Source: Acanthaster planci (Eukaryota; Echinodermata; Asteroidea; Valvatida; Acanthasteridae). From it: a DNA stretch of 64,000 nucleotides. This document shows positions 21,553 through 33,255 of this stretch, in pieces. Numbering within the stretch: the first letter of the stretch is position 1; each line of letters starts with the position of its first letter. Position numbers and translations under genes: made by a program. The stretch lies in contig NW_019091625.1 in the NCBI RefSeq assembly GCF_001949145.1, positions 88,827-152,826 of the forward strand, given 5' to 3'. The notes below the pieces were generated by a model. The model saw only the letters and a list, made by a program, of their open reading frames with translations, made no database searches and was not told the origin of the DNA.

Positions 21553-24500
21553 CGCACACGGGCTTGCAATTTCTTTTGAGTATTGGCTGGTCTTCGCAGT
21601 GCCTTTTAAGAAGCAACATGTACTGTCTCTATATAAATATTTGGGGAAAGTGTTCCATCTGAACTGAGCTGGTCTGTTGAGGTTGGCTCGGTGTATGTGT
21701 GCGACAACATATGCGTGGTCACGTGGTATCATGACGCGGCTATATGGCGCACCCGTACAATACATGCACATGTATTAGGAAAACGCTAATAGCATAAACG
21801 TGCGGGTTCGTGCTTTCGTATCCGGTTCTTGTGACGTCACTTCAGTTTAAATCACGCCCACTGCACATGCATCGGTACCATTTGCATGGAACCGGCAGTT
21901 AACGCGAAACTTCAGTAATCGTCCAATGGGAGCTTGCAAATCGTGGCGCGTCCGCGTGTGACAAAGTCATATGCTACTAAATGCATCTGACTAAAGTGTA
22001 GCTGCGAATTATATTTCTCGGACACAATTTGCACTTTTCTTTAGTGGATGAATATTCATATACCTTCCTTTTTTGTGAAATGCATTGAAAAGAGCATTTT
22101 CTGTTAAATAATTATTAAACTGAGGGCGCTGTTGCTGTAATGTCATTCTGGGAAAACAAAGTTCAGTGCATAGTTTCTCTGTTCAAATTGTGAACCCAAA
22201 ATAATACTTACTGAAACATTTTTGAGCAAGGGATTGATTCTTGCTTATTTGTATGCTAATAAACAACAATCGACCAGGAAAAAAAGAAATAATTAGTTTG
22301 GCAGAATCTGCAATATGAAGGAATTTTGTGTGTACAAATCAATGTAGCACTGAGGCTTTCTTCCTAATGACTTTGCGCATGAATATGCAAATTCATCAGC
22401 ACAAAAACCCTAAAAGGGAGTAAAATACCCTTTGAAATAGTGAAACAAATGTTCAGAATAAGGTTAACTGAGACACGAACGTGCAATTCTTTGCCGCTAT
22501 TATACAGTGCAATAAGTAGGCATGATGTGATAGGACCTGCTGTACGACCGCGGGGAGAATGAACTAGAGACGCCATTACTGCGATGGCAACAAACTGCGC
22601 GCATGCGTTCGGTGCGAGCCATGACACGTGTACGAGGGAAGTTACCAACAAGCCCAATGTCGCCTGCACGTCCTTTGTGCATGCCGGCGGCATGGGAGAT
22701 GAGGGGTTGTCTTCTACTTGCCATGGTAACATTCGACAATTAAGGATATGCCTACCGAGCGCGCAGGTGATTTAATCTACGGAATTAATCACAAATCGAG
22801 GAAAATTCTTGATCAAACTGGCCACAATTATTTGCAGTTGGAAGTGGACTTGGCATGTTTTTCTACAAGTCTCGTAGTATACATGCAAATTTCCTTTACA
22901 AGCGCAGGTGCAGTGTTCGCCAAGGCACGAGTTACTCAGACCGATCGTAGTCGGGCAATACCGATAAACACTGAACAACATCCTGGTCGCGGTCAGCAAT
23001 ATTTTGTTAATACACAACATGTACTTTCCTATATGGGAAAAGTGGTTTTATTGCCAGTCTTAATAGGAGATTAGTCTTCAAGCCTATTGGAAATTTCCCT
23101 TTATCCGCCAGTCCTACTGTGATATATGATATTGGAATTACAGGCGAAACGATGGATGGCAGCGCAAATCATCATTTCGCCCATACATTCAGTGCGCATT
23201 ATTCGTAACCACTCACGGGGTACATTGCCTGTCTAAGCTTCAGGTTCTCGTAACACAGTCGCTTTTTTGCTTTTCGGTACTGCCAACTCTTCATTTCAGA
23301 TGTTGCAACCACGTTGAATCTACATGGGCTGGATAAAGTTCGTAGAGGTTTTTTTCATCGAAATATAAATTCATAAAACGTTCTGGCTGGAATTCTTCAA
23401 TTGTGTATAAATTCCCTTTATACACGGAGTGAATTTGCCCATAATTTTGATCTTAGTCGAGCGTCGCGTAGATCATGTTCATGTAGTTTGGAATGCGATT
23501 TGGCGGTCTTTGTGTTTATATGAGGCTGTAGATCCGGCCCATGCGCTTTGAGGTATAAAGGGAAACCTTACTGACAAAGACAACCTGGTCGGTAGTTTTC
23601 ATTCCACGCCATGTTGGTTCCACTTATTGCATGCGGCTCCGGGGCTTTTTCACTGTGGAAGGGGACTGTTGGAAAGTCGTGTTAGAAAGTGATTGGGAGC
23701 ACCGTTGAATTGTCGCTCTGTTTTGAAAACGTCTTATACTTTTGAAGTCACTAAACTCTGGTGTGTTACTGAAACGGTGAGTATGAAAAAACTGTCGTTG
23801 GCTGTTCACGGCGATTGCTTGATCCCTGGCTCAGTGTAAAAACTCAATTGACCGGCCATCATTTGCGGGCAATTGTTGGTGACGTTGTTGTGTTGTCTGA
23901 AAGCATTGCTCGTGGTTATCCACGCAGTTCTCTGATTAAGTGGCTCCGTGTGTGAGCCTATAATCCAGCAAGAAATGAGACCGAGGGGTCTTTCACAAAA
24001 AGCCCAAAATTGCGGGCCTATTTTTGGACAGAGGCGGACAGCTAAATTCAGAATTGAGCGCTTAGTTTCACTGCTATTTTGGGGGTATCTTCCTTGAAAG
24101 GCGAATAAAAAAAATTCGTGGCTACCCCCATGAAATTGAAACGAAAAGTGATCTTCTGGCCATAATCTTGAATTTCCAGTGAAAAAAACGGAGGCCAAAC
24201 TCTTCACGAGAGTCAGCAGGCGGCGCTATTTCGGTCAGATTTTGCACTGTTTTCTATGGGCGCGTATTATGTGGTCGAGTTCGGGCGTCCATTCTTGACA
24301 CGGGTTTCGTGTTTTCTCGCGCTCGAACGGCGGGAACGAGACCGAAGAACACTGTTCTTGGAACAGGATCACACACCACCTTCTCGTCAGGATTTCACAC
24401 GAACACACGGAAAAGGTAGTGAGGTTTGATTTTTGAACAGCCGCAAAAAGTAGGTCCCAACAGATATGGCGTTACAAAGCTGAAGACAATGGAAAGTTTT

Positions 24501-24939
24501 GACAGAAATGAACTTTTTTTAAATTGAAAAGAAGTTAGCCCAGTTATCCAACATTAACTCCCGAAGAATGCACAAAAGACGCTGCCATGTTGCATGTTGC
24601 TTGCCACGTTAATAACCGGTTGTACATTCCCGGCGTTCGAGCGACCGACCCACGAACAACAAATCGAGCAGTTCGTGAACAAACGAGAACAAGCCGCCAG
24701 AACTCGGCCTTGGTATAGTCTTGGTGAAGACGTTGAGGGCGCGCTTCATGATGAATGCCGCTTGATGTAGCGAAGCTGTATGAAAAGTTGAACTCGGTTG
24801 GTAGGCGCAGGCCTGTGTTTCATTATTTTGGGTGTCCATTAGTTTCTAACGTTACATAGAGCAAGGAGTGGTTACTGGGCTAGTAAATGTATGGGTCTAA
24901 TCTTATGACGTAAGCTGTGGCTGCTTAAATCATGGAAAT

Positions 24940-25850
24940 TATGGCTGGCCGGTACTTCGAATAGGCTAGCCTTCTTCCACAGTCGTCATGGTCGTAGACA
25001 GCCGTGTACGTCTACAAACTCCCATAAACACATTTTTGGCAGTTTTGATTGTCCCCACTTACTCATCCATCACGGCTACTGAGCTAGGCCTAGTTTGTAC
25101 AACCGAATTTCATACATGCCTTCTTGGTGAAGGTAGATGTCTGATGGGGAGGTTTATAACCTTTTTTACAGCTCCATGATTCACCTTATAATATCCTCAT
25201 TAAAATGGTGAAATTCTGGAGTATTTTGCCCATCCACACTAGGCCCTACAGCAAATCAGCAGTACATAGACCCTAAGCAAGGACCATACACTGAGACAGA
25301 TGAATAAATTCGTTACACATACTTAGCGTGCTCCGCGTCAAATGTGCCATTGGTCTCTATCATAAATGTGTGCCTATGCAGTGAGTACCCAAAAAAATGC
25401 TGGCTTTTGTTCCGCTTGACCAATCGCAACACGGCTCTAATCTTTTCCTTTTGATTTCTGGACCTCATCCATATGAAAACTAAGCTATAATATGATTGGT
25501 CACTGGAATGGTGGCTTTTATGTGTGGGTGACAGGAAAAGAAAAGGAACAGTACTCAGTAGCTGTGCTGTGATTGGTCAGGCTATCACTCAGCTGACAAT
25601 TATTTAGAGCACTTGCTGCTGACTTTCTGTAGTGTGGATGGGCAAATTGCTCAAGAATTTCACCATTTTAATGAGGATAAACCTCCCCAGCAGACATCTA
25701 ACTTCACCAAGAACGCAGGTGTGAAATGTGGTTGCACAAATAGCTGTGATGGAAGAGTAAGCTGGCACAGTCAGAATGGCCAATGTGTTTATGGGAGTTG
25801 GGCTATCTGCAGGGTTTGTATAAACCTTACCATCTGGAAGTAGCTGGCCG
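24940..25850. repeat. 0.9 kb nested inverted repeat (fold-back element)
   Basis: The left arm (about 24985-25255) and the right arm (about 25608-25830) are imperfect reverse complements. For example, TCCTCATTAAAATGGTGAAA on the left matches TTTCACCATTTTAATGAGGA on the right, TTGCCCATCCACACTA matches AGTGTGGATGGGCAAA, and CTCCCATAAACACAT matches ATGTGTTTATGGGAG. A second inner pair (GACCAATCGCAACACGGCT / AGCTGTGCTGTGATTGGTC) lies inside the loop. A family C-like segment (25318-25415) accounts for most of the extra length on the left side of the loop. No transposase frame is present. Confidence 0.75.
25318..25415 (+). repeat. Family C dispersed repeat, diverged copy inside the inverted repeat
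   Basis: The words ATACTTAGCGTGCTCCGCGT, GAGTACC, CTTTTGTTCCGCTTG follow the order seen in the copies at 18660-18782 and 26580-26710. Its position on one side only of the fold-back loop suggests a nested insertion. Confidence 0.45.
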
Positions 25851-26358
25851 GCAGTTAAAAGAAAACCTAGTCCTTGGCCTCATCCTATGCAGCTGCAGAA
25901 CTCCAGATAATAACACATGAAGGCCTAACTACAAAACTCTTAATGAAAATACAACCCAAGTTTAAAGGAACCAATGTCCATTCTGAACGAATATGAAAAT
26001 CAATAACCGACGAAAAGGTGATATTTCTGCAAACCTTGGTTTGACCGTCCATACAAGTTGTAAGGCCAAGGCAAAATGAGATTGGTCTATGTAGGCCTAA
26101 GGGGTGCGGTCAGCATGTATCTTGCCAACCACCATGGCTACTTCCTAGACAGTAAGGCACTAGTTCATTCAGAAAATACACCGTCATCATGACCACAAGC
26201 GCAGCGGATGACGAACCCTTCTTGGGTAAACCATATCGATAGCTTAATAACACTTACCATGCTTACTAACCAGCTGCTAACTGGTTTACAGTTTGACAGT
26301 AAGTAGACCTAGGCCCCTTAGGGCTGGGCTAGTAGTAGTACTTGGCGGGATTGTGTAC

Positions 26359-26446
26359 CTCCACAACTGTGGGGCTTGTCGTCCGCCATTGTACCACACA
26401 TGGCAGACCAGCAGGGCGGATGACAAACCCCGCCGTTCTGAGGGTG
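26359..26446. mobile_element. Short palindromic element, family B copy 2
   Basis: The left end CCACAACTGTGGGGCTTGTC, GTCCGCC and the right end GGCGGATGACAAACCCCGCC, GTTCTGAGG are inverted repeats. They match the element at 1326-1414, including the shared CAGGGCGGATGACA word. Confidence 0.6.
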
Positions 26447-26579
26447 GGGGACTGTGTAGACTATGCTCTTATTCCTCCATCATGTGTAGACACTATGGGT
26501 ACCTACCGTCCGTACCCCCCATGGCACCCCTCAAAATTAGGCTGTGCCCCATGAGTGGACCAGCTGCAGTTTGGGTGTA

Positions 26580-26710
26580 ATCCGCTCCGAGTTGAACAAA
26601 AGAGAGCGTATTTTTAAATGAAATTGACAATCCCTTTGGTACTAGCTCACCAATAAGGTATGCAAGTACATGTATATGCGCATGCTTGACGTGGAGCACG
26701 CTGAGTACGC
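26580..26710 (-). repeat. Family C dispersed repeat, copy 2
   Basis: Read on the minus strand: TACTCAGCGTGCTCCACGTC, then GTACCAAAGGGATTGTCAAT, TTTTGTTC and AACTCGGAGCGGA. It matches 18660-18782 in the opposite orientation, with an extra TACATGTA-rich insert in the middle. Confidence 0.6.
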
Positions 26711-27412
26711 TTAACAAATTTATTCTGGAACGTATGGTCTTTCGAGACCGCGTGCAAGAACCCGTTGGAAGCATCTGTCTCTCTTTCTCCGATTGGGGGT
26801 GCACTTCAGCTCGGGGCAGATACCTCCATGTAGAATGTCATGTAAAAACATGGCACAGATGTGCTGAGCATGTACCAAAGTTACATGAAGCATGTAAACC
26901 AGAGTTAGGCCCTGCTGTCATGCTGTACTGTCATGGTTAGTTAATTGCCCCAAATAATGTTTTTTTCCATGTTTAAGTGATGTCATTTACACATTTACAT
27001 CACAAGTTGGTGATATTTTTGTCTTCCTGGATTTCATCTGGCACGATTGAATGAGTTTTGTTGGGTTGGATATTATATCTTGAGAGACAAAGTTGAGACC
27101 CCAAAATGAGGTATAGAGCCCTAATCACGAAAATTCCAGATGTCATGAGCATTTGATCTTGAGTTACTGGAGCTTTGTGTAAATTCGTGTGAACATATTT
27201 GGTTTTCAGCTAAAATGGACAAATTTTTGTTTGAAATAATGGCACTCAGACACAGAAATTTAAAATACAGGCATATGCGTAGTGGGGCCGTCTGCCTGAA
27301 AAGTAAACCAGAACATTTGCCTTCACTGTACCCAACCTCCAGATAATCAGTGTCTTTCTCGCATTTTCCCCTTGCAGATGTGCCTCACAGAATTTCAGTC
27401 AAGGTCCTGACC

Positions 27413-30400
27413 ATGGAACAGAACATACAGCCAAAGAAAGCGGCCAAGAGCCGAGAATGTGTCATTTGCCAGACTAAGTCAAGACATGGGATGTTGGTTC
27501 ACGGCCGAATGGGCATCCGAAAGGATTTATCCCTACTCATTGAAAAATATGGCAGCATCAAAGTCACCAAAGGTCTGATGTGCTTGAAGTGCCTGAGGCG
27601 GCTTCAGTCCATACACAAGCGTGTACAGCAGTTCCGAGCACTCTGTCAGAAGAGCCCATACAACGTCATCACCCACAAGCTTGTTCGAGTCCCACCCCTT
27701 AAGGGGAAGGAGGTGAAACCGGACATCATCCCTATGAAGCTTGTGCCCATAAGTCACACTGACTTGGACACAAACTCTAACAGACGCCATACTGATCGAT
27801 CGGCAGGGAATGTCATGCCCGTGGCTCCCAAACCTCTGATGATGTTTCCGGGATCTCCCAGACCCTCTTTTGCAGTCGCTCCGCCGGTGTCGGTAGGACC
27901 AGCAACCGTTCCTGTACCAGTACAGCCGCAGACTTACCAACTGGAAGCTGGTCTGCAAAATGTCTCGCCCAGTGTGTCCAGTGTTGCTGTGGACGGTTCC
28001 CTAAAAACCCTGCTGATAATTCCGAATCAGACTCCACCAGGAGCACTGCCAATGGTGCCAGTAAATTTCCCCTCACAATCGCCACTTGTCTTTCCAAATC
28101 CTGCCTCAGTTGGACAAGCGCCAATGGCACCAGTGGCTGGTTCCTCAAAACTTGTGCATATAGCTCCCAAACAGGTACCAGTGCAGAACATCGTGATCAG
28201 CCCTCAGGATGCTGTAAAGCAAGCCACTCCCGAAGAATTGACAGCAGCACCTACGCCCAAAACTTCAAAACTATCTAAGGATTTGGAACTGGAAGCTGAG
28301 GAACAGCAGCCAACCTTGCGCTCGCGCTTCGGTGACCATTCCTACCACCTGCCTGAGAAATCGGCCTCAGAAATCCTCAGCCGGCATGCTGACACATGGC
28401 TTAGGTTCAGGAATTACTCCGATCCGGAATGCCTGAGTGTTGACGACATCAAGACCATGGTGTCGAAATCGGTTGAAGGTTCGGCCAAGAAACTGGCCAA
28501 AGCGGCCCTGGCCATCCCCGGCCTGCGCAGGATGATGGTCGCCCAACTGATGTCAGACTTCGACAGTGCCCTGTGCAAGATATCCAACCGTAAGCTTGGC
28601 ACCCTCAGCTGCCTGAAGCCGGTGGGCTACAGTGAGCAGACCAGCTTCGACTGGGACAGCGTGATCATAGAAATGGACACGGTGGTGCCAGAGCTGCTTC
28701 AGCTGTGCTTGGCCGCGTTGAATAGGTCATCCTACCTGGAGAAGCACATGAGAAGGGCAGTCCTAGAGACAGTGCCTAGGATTGGGATGGTGTTTGCCAT
28801 CCTGGTCCAGGGTCGTGTCAAGGAGCTCAACAGGGTCCAGCGCGTCATAAGTGTGCTGCTGCGTCAGAATGGCTGTGATGGAAAAGTATGTGATTTTCTT
28901 GACGAACAGTCTTTACTAAACCCACGGGACAAGCAGGCGTCAAAATAATCTTTCAAATACCAAAAACAAATTTGAAATTGGTAACACAGGCCTCAAAGAC
29001 GTACATGTATAGTCAAGGATTGTATTTAAAACTCACACTGCAGGGGGCTTTTAGGTTGTTTTTCGAAATTGTATTATCCTTGCATATTTTTCCATTTTTC
29101 CTGCCCCACCTAGCTCTGTAACATAAATTACAAATCTTGAAATACTGCTTTGGAGGCATTTGTCACTTCAAGCTGGATATTTTGCTTATTTGAATCGGAA
29201 TTCATTTTTTTCTTTTATTTCCTAATTTTTCAACATTCTGCACTGTAGTCACAGTTACGTGGGTTGGCAGGGAACTTTTGTCTATTTTCTTTCGGAGTCA
29301 AAATCTTAGGGCTGTGCCGAATGTCGGAATATTTGATCATTATCGAATATTCCAATAGTATTTTCCAAAGTTGAATACAAAATGTATGAGAAGGAAAGAT
29401 TTTCTTATGTTTTAAATGAGAAAAAATGCACTATGGAGGCATGTTTTAAGCAGATTCAAATGAAAAGTGACAGAAATCTTACTATTCAAAAAGTAAATTA
29501 TTCATTAAAATGTTTAAAAGGAATGAAAATTTTCAGCAGACAAGAAGTACTGTTTGTCTCTTAAATCTTGCTAAATCGAAGCTAGAGATACTCCTAAACG
29601 TGAGAAGCTATGATAGTGATTATTTTGTGTGCATATTGCAACTATTTTTGTATACGGTTTGTTCATCAACAGTCTGCCGGTCGGTATGACTGAATATTTG
29701 GATTTGAGATTGAATTGAAGGTTGAATGTTCAACTAGTGAATTATTCGAAATGGCTCAGCACTACAAAATAATGCCAGCTTTAGATGAAAAGAACTTGAA
29801 TCTTTTTTGTATTTATTAAGCTGTGCTGTCTTTATGGAAATTTTGTCCCAAAATATTGGAAGATGTTTACAAGTACCGGTATTGAACTGACAAAAATGGC
29901 ACTGGGCATCCACCATTTGGAGTTGGATATCTGGGACTGGCATCCAAGTAGTAACCCTATCTATCTGTTGATCCTAGATGTATCAGGGATTGGTCACCTA
30001 TGTCGCAAAATCATCAAGTTACATTATCTTTCGTGACAGTACTAAGAATAACAGGAAATGGTAGATGGGTAATTAACTCAAATGTTCACCTATGTCACCA
30101 GACAACGTTAGAGCATTTCGTTTATAAATTCACTTTTGATTAATTGGTGTTTGATTTTCAAATTTTAGATCGTTTATCAAAAGCTAAACCCGCTGGGCTT
30201 GTGCATGTCCTACACCAACATGCTCGAGTTGATGCGAGGTATAATTCACACCAAAATGGAAGCGCAGAGGGAAGACAGCGAAGAGGATTCATCAGACGGA
30301 GAAGGCACGGAAACAGGTATGGACACGGAAGCAGCCGACAGCGTCCAGACCATGGGACAGGCGAGACCCGGTGTTACCCGGGAGACAAGCCAAGAAGTGG

Positions 30401-30552
30401 AGGATTCCACAATTGTCACCCAACCCTGCGGCTCTGAAGGTCAGATGGAAGCCAGCCTCCCTGGAGTGGCTCAGCAACAAGACGCTGCCTTTATTCCCCG
30501 TTTCGGTGGAGCCAAGAGGATTTTCTTGCTGCCCAAGGCCCCACCTATTTAA
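27413..30552 (+). CDS. Uncharacterised protein with N-terminal C-x2-C / C-x2-C module
   Basis: Two coding exons, 27413-28885 and 30169-30552, join in phase 0 (donor GTATGTG, acceptor TTTTAG) to encode about 618 residues. The exon opens at an acceptor (CTTGCAG, 27371-27377). ATG 27413 in the context CTGACCATGG is the likely start, though coding sequence could continue from an upstream exon. Residues 16-60 hold paired cysteines (CVIC, then CLKC) about 40 residues apart, like a small zinc-binding treble-clef or ZAD-like domain. Residues 100-300 are Pro/Val-rich and low in complexity. From about 310 to 545 there is a dense, probably helical conserved-looking region (IPGLRRMMVAQLMSDFDSAL), continuing across the intron with VYQKLNPLGLCMSYTNMLEL. 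An acidic Ser/Glu/Asp-rich tail ends the chain. I do not recognise the family. The C-x2-C module suggests a nuclear role, and the KLN.LGLC.S pattern recalls lineage-expanded or transposon-related proteins of invertebrates. Both ideas are inference. Confidence 0.75.
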
Positions 30553-30576
30553 AAGCCCTGATGACTATCAACTGGA

Positions 30577-30582
30577 AATAAA
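30577..30582 (+). promoter_or_regulatory. Polyadenylation signal AATAAA of the gene at 27413-30552
   Basis: AATAAA 25 bases after the TAA stop, giving a very short 3' UTR. A T-rich stretch follows. Assigned by position. Confidence 0.5.
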
Positions 30583-31063
30583 TGCCTTGACTTTTTTGCT
30601 TAGGAAATTTCCAGAACCCTCTGAAGCTCTGTGGGATAACACTGACTAGTTTTGCACTGTTAGGTGTCAGCAAGCCCCTTGGGAAGTAAGCTGTACCTTC
30701 CGCGAGCTTTCAAAATCTCCAAACTCTACCGATATATCCAGCAAGAAAGGAGACAGGGGTACCTGTGCCCCACATGTCCAATCCCTGTACGCACTCTAGA
30801 TTATTGTCACTAAACACATCCTCCCCAGATGTCTGAAAAAATTCTTGAGATTCCAGTGAAACAGTGACTAACACAAAGTGGGGGAGGGAGGGTTTCTCTC
30901 TGTCTCATATCTTGCTTCATATGTCTACCAGGTGGCTCCTGTGGGTATATTACACTGAGCAGTTAAGTCCGGTCAATAAGCCCTTTGCAAGTTAAATTTG
31001 ATTGAAATTTGCTACAGGGAGTTATCTGGTTGCACATAAACATAGCAATTTGATTTCCCCAGA

Positions 31064-31253
31064 CTAAAGGCACTGTTATACATGTACCTCATGATTGAGG
31101 GCAAGCTTTTGCATAGCGACTACCATCTCTGGAATGGACTGGTTCCTTGGTGCTTTTCTTATCCATTGAAAACAGTTTATCAGTGCAAGGTGTCTCTTAT
31201 GTAACGAAGCAAAGCTTGCCCTGAATCATGAGGTATAGCAACAGCGTCTTTAG
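31064..31253. mobile_element. 190 bp short inverted-repeat element
   Basis: The left arm CTAAAGGCACTGTTATACAT, ACCTCATGATTGAGGGCAAG, CTT and the right arm AAGCTTGCCCTGAATCATGA, GGT, AGCGTCTTTAG are inverted repeats of about 45-49 bp with a spacer of about 96 bp. No coding content. MITE-like. Confidence 0.65.
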
Positions 31254-33119
31254 TACAAATTGTAATTGTGTTCATGTAAATTTAAAGAACTCAATGTACC
31301 AGATTTTATAAAATCTAAGTCACAGATTCTAAGTGAGATGGGTTTGTGCCATTTTTATGATGACCCACAACAACCTTGTAAGCCATCCTTTTCTATCATT
31401 GCATCATTTGCCTACGAATTGAGATTCCATTGTCTGGGACTAGTCGCATGGTTGTTAAGGATGAACTGACCACACCATGTGACCTTAGTCCAGTTGTAAA
31501 GTAGTAGCATGTTAAAGTCTCCCTCTTTTGTTACACTTCAACATCGGAGATATGCATGAAAGCACAAACAAGACTGTCATGTCCACTTATTTGACAAAAA
31601 ATGTTGTGACTTGTTTACTCGGTGCACAGAGAATTAGACTTCAGTGCAAAAAAAATGGAACACTGGGTGTGCCAATATTTGAAATTATTGTCCTTGCCAT
31701 ATGCAATTACATATTAAACCATGGGCAGTGCTCATATGAAACCAAATTTCTGTAGTCAAAGACATAAGTGGAATCTTTTGCTCGTAGATTTGTAGGAGTA
31801 CAAATGGAGACGCGTCTTCATGTCAATTCTGTTGCTATTGTCAAAACTTCATGTAAATTTTATTTGTGACATGCTCATGCTCCAATGTGAAGTTGTCCGA
31901 CAAAAATAATATGAAGTAAGTTCACAGAATTATTTTTCTGCTTGCTTTCATGTGATTTGTGGATTTTTCTGCCTTTATTGGTTTGCACTGAAATGACATG
32001 TACAATTGCACTGTAAATTGATCCAAAGTTTCCAGTCTAAATCTTGGACGTTGTGTGAAGATGGATGCTTAGTTAACCTACTTAACATTCCCCTAAAATA
32101 AAAGGCACTCAGAAAATCTGCAGGGCGAGCACTCAGTGCAGGTATCAGAATCAGGTGCCTTGATGGCCACTCTCTTCCCACAGGCCAGTTGGTTTTCTAA
32201 TACAAGTGCCCTTTGCGAAGGTGACATTGCCTTGCCTCTTCAAGAATAAAGCTCCTGCCCTAAAATCCAGACCTGCCAACCTTACCGTACTCCTTCCTGA
32301 GGTTGGGCATTACCACACAATAGATTAAAAGGTATTTAAATGAGCCTTCAGTTCATTTAAATTTTTGAATTTCAATTTTGAATTTCTTTCCTTTTAAGCA
32401 GCAGGAGAATGGCCCAATTTTAGAATGAGCTTGATTTCAGGAGTTTATTTTACATATAGTTGACATTTGTTTATGGATGCTAAAACCAAGAATGGACATG
32501 TAAGCTCAGATAAAGTTTTAGGTTCCGTCACGATAACTCTCGTCTGATTTGAAATAAAAAATCTTGCCAAGTTCTCCCATCTGCCTCTCTTTTTACTAGA
32601 AGTTTGCAATAAATTTAAGCTTTCCACTTGTCTCAACAAACTACGAAGCAGCGAGTGCAAACAGAAAGCCTAGTAGGATGAAAGTTCCCCTTAGAAGCTA
32701 AAGAATTGACCGAAGAGTCAGAACTATTAAGTCATCTTGGAGATAAAAAAAATTAAATTAATACTTGCATTAAAATATTTTACTGGTCCTGTGTTAGGTG
32801 CCTACAAACAGGAGGTGGGTGTAATTGTCTTAGAAAACTATTAAAGTAAACAAGCAACCACAAAATAAACCAAACCAAAGCAAAAGATTTTGAGACAAAC
32901 TACATGAAGTTTGTGATGTTCAAAAGTAGACAAAAGAAACTTCAGACAAATACTGCATCTATACGTTTAAAATTGAATGGTCTTTGGATAGCATTGCATT
33001 TGACCCAACTAAAACCCAGAAAACAATAACAAAACCAACAAAACTAGAAAACAAAAACTGTGAACGATTCTTTTGAAACTTATCTGTACCAGGGACAGGC
33101 AATTTTTGAAGTGGCTTAG

Positions 33120-33255
33120 GGGCCTATAAAGGCTTTGCATGGTAGCCATCTTGCAGGGCAGTTGTTTTGTTCCACTGGGAAACCTCCTTTGTGTAGATCC
33201 TGAAGAAAAGCACTGGCCTGCAAGATGGCAGCCATGCAAACCTTCTACAGCCGGA
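33120..33255. mobile_element. About 135 bp fold-back element
   Basis: The left arm AAAGGCTTTGCATGGTAGCC, ATCTTGCAGGGCAGT and the right arm CACTGGCCTGCAAGATGGCA, GCCATGCAAACCTT are inverted repeats around a short spacer. No second copy was noticed in the window. Confidence 0.6.

Larger units (their letters stand above)
21553..27377. other. Interval between the receptor and the gene at 27413
   Basis: The left part holds the 5' flank of the receptor gene. No exon is supported, although an untranslated first exon of the downstream gene probably lies here, because its coding exon starts at a splice acceptor (27377). A CG-richer patch at about 24200-24720 could be that promoter; this is only a suggestion. 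The open frame 23806-24207 (-), 133 codons, shows no recognisable domain. The interval also contains a nested inverted repeat (24940-25850), a family B element (26359-26446) and a family C repeat (26580-26710). Confidence 0.5.

Noticed and set aside
218-21840. Repeated TGACGTCA (CRE-like) sites near 220, 13460, 15690, 18958 and 21832
   Set aside because: They are scattered, mostly far from gene starts. A short palindrome of 8 bases is not enough to call a regulatory element, and some may belong to diverged repeats.
23806-24207. 133-codon open frame on the minus strand
   Set aside because: No domain, no plausible splice context, no polyadenylation signal at a fitting place and no codon pattern typical of the neighbouring genes. 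Probably chance.
27533-28148. Minus-strand open frames of 111-141 codons
   Set aside because: Both are antisense shadows of the large exon of the gene at 27413.
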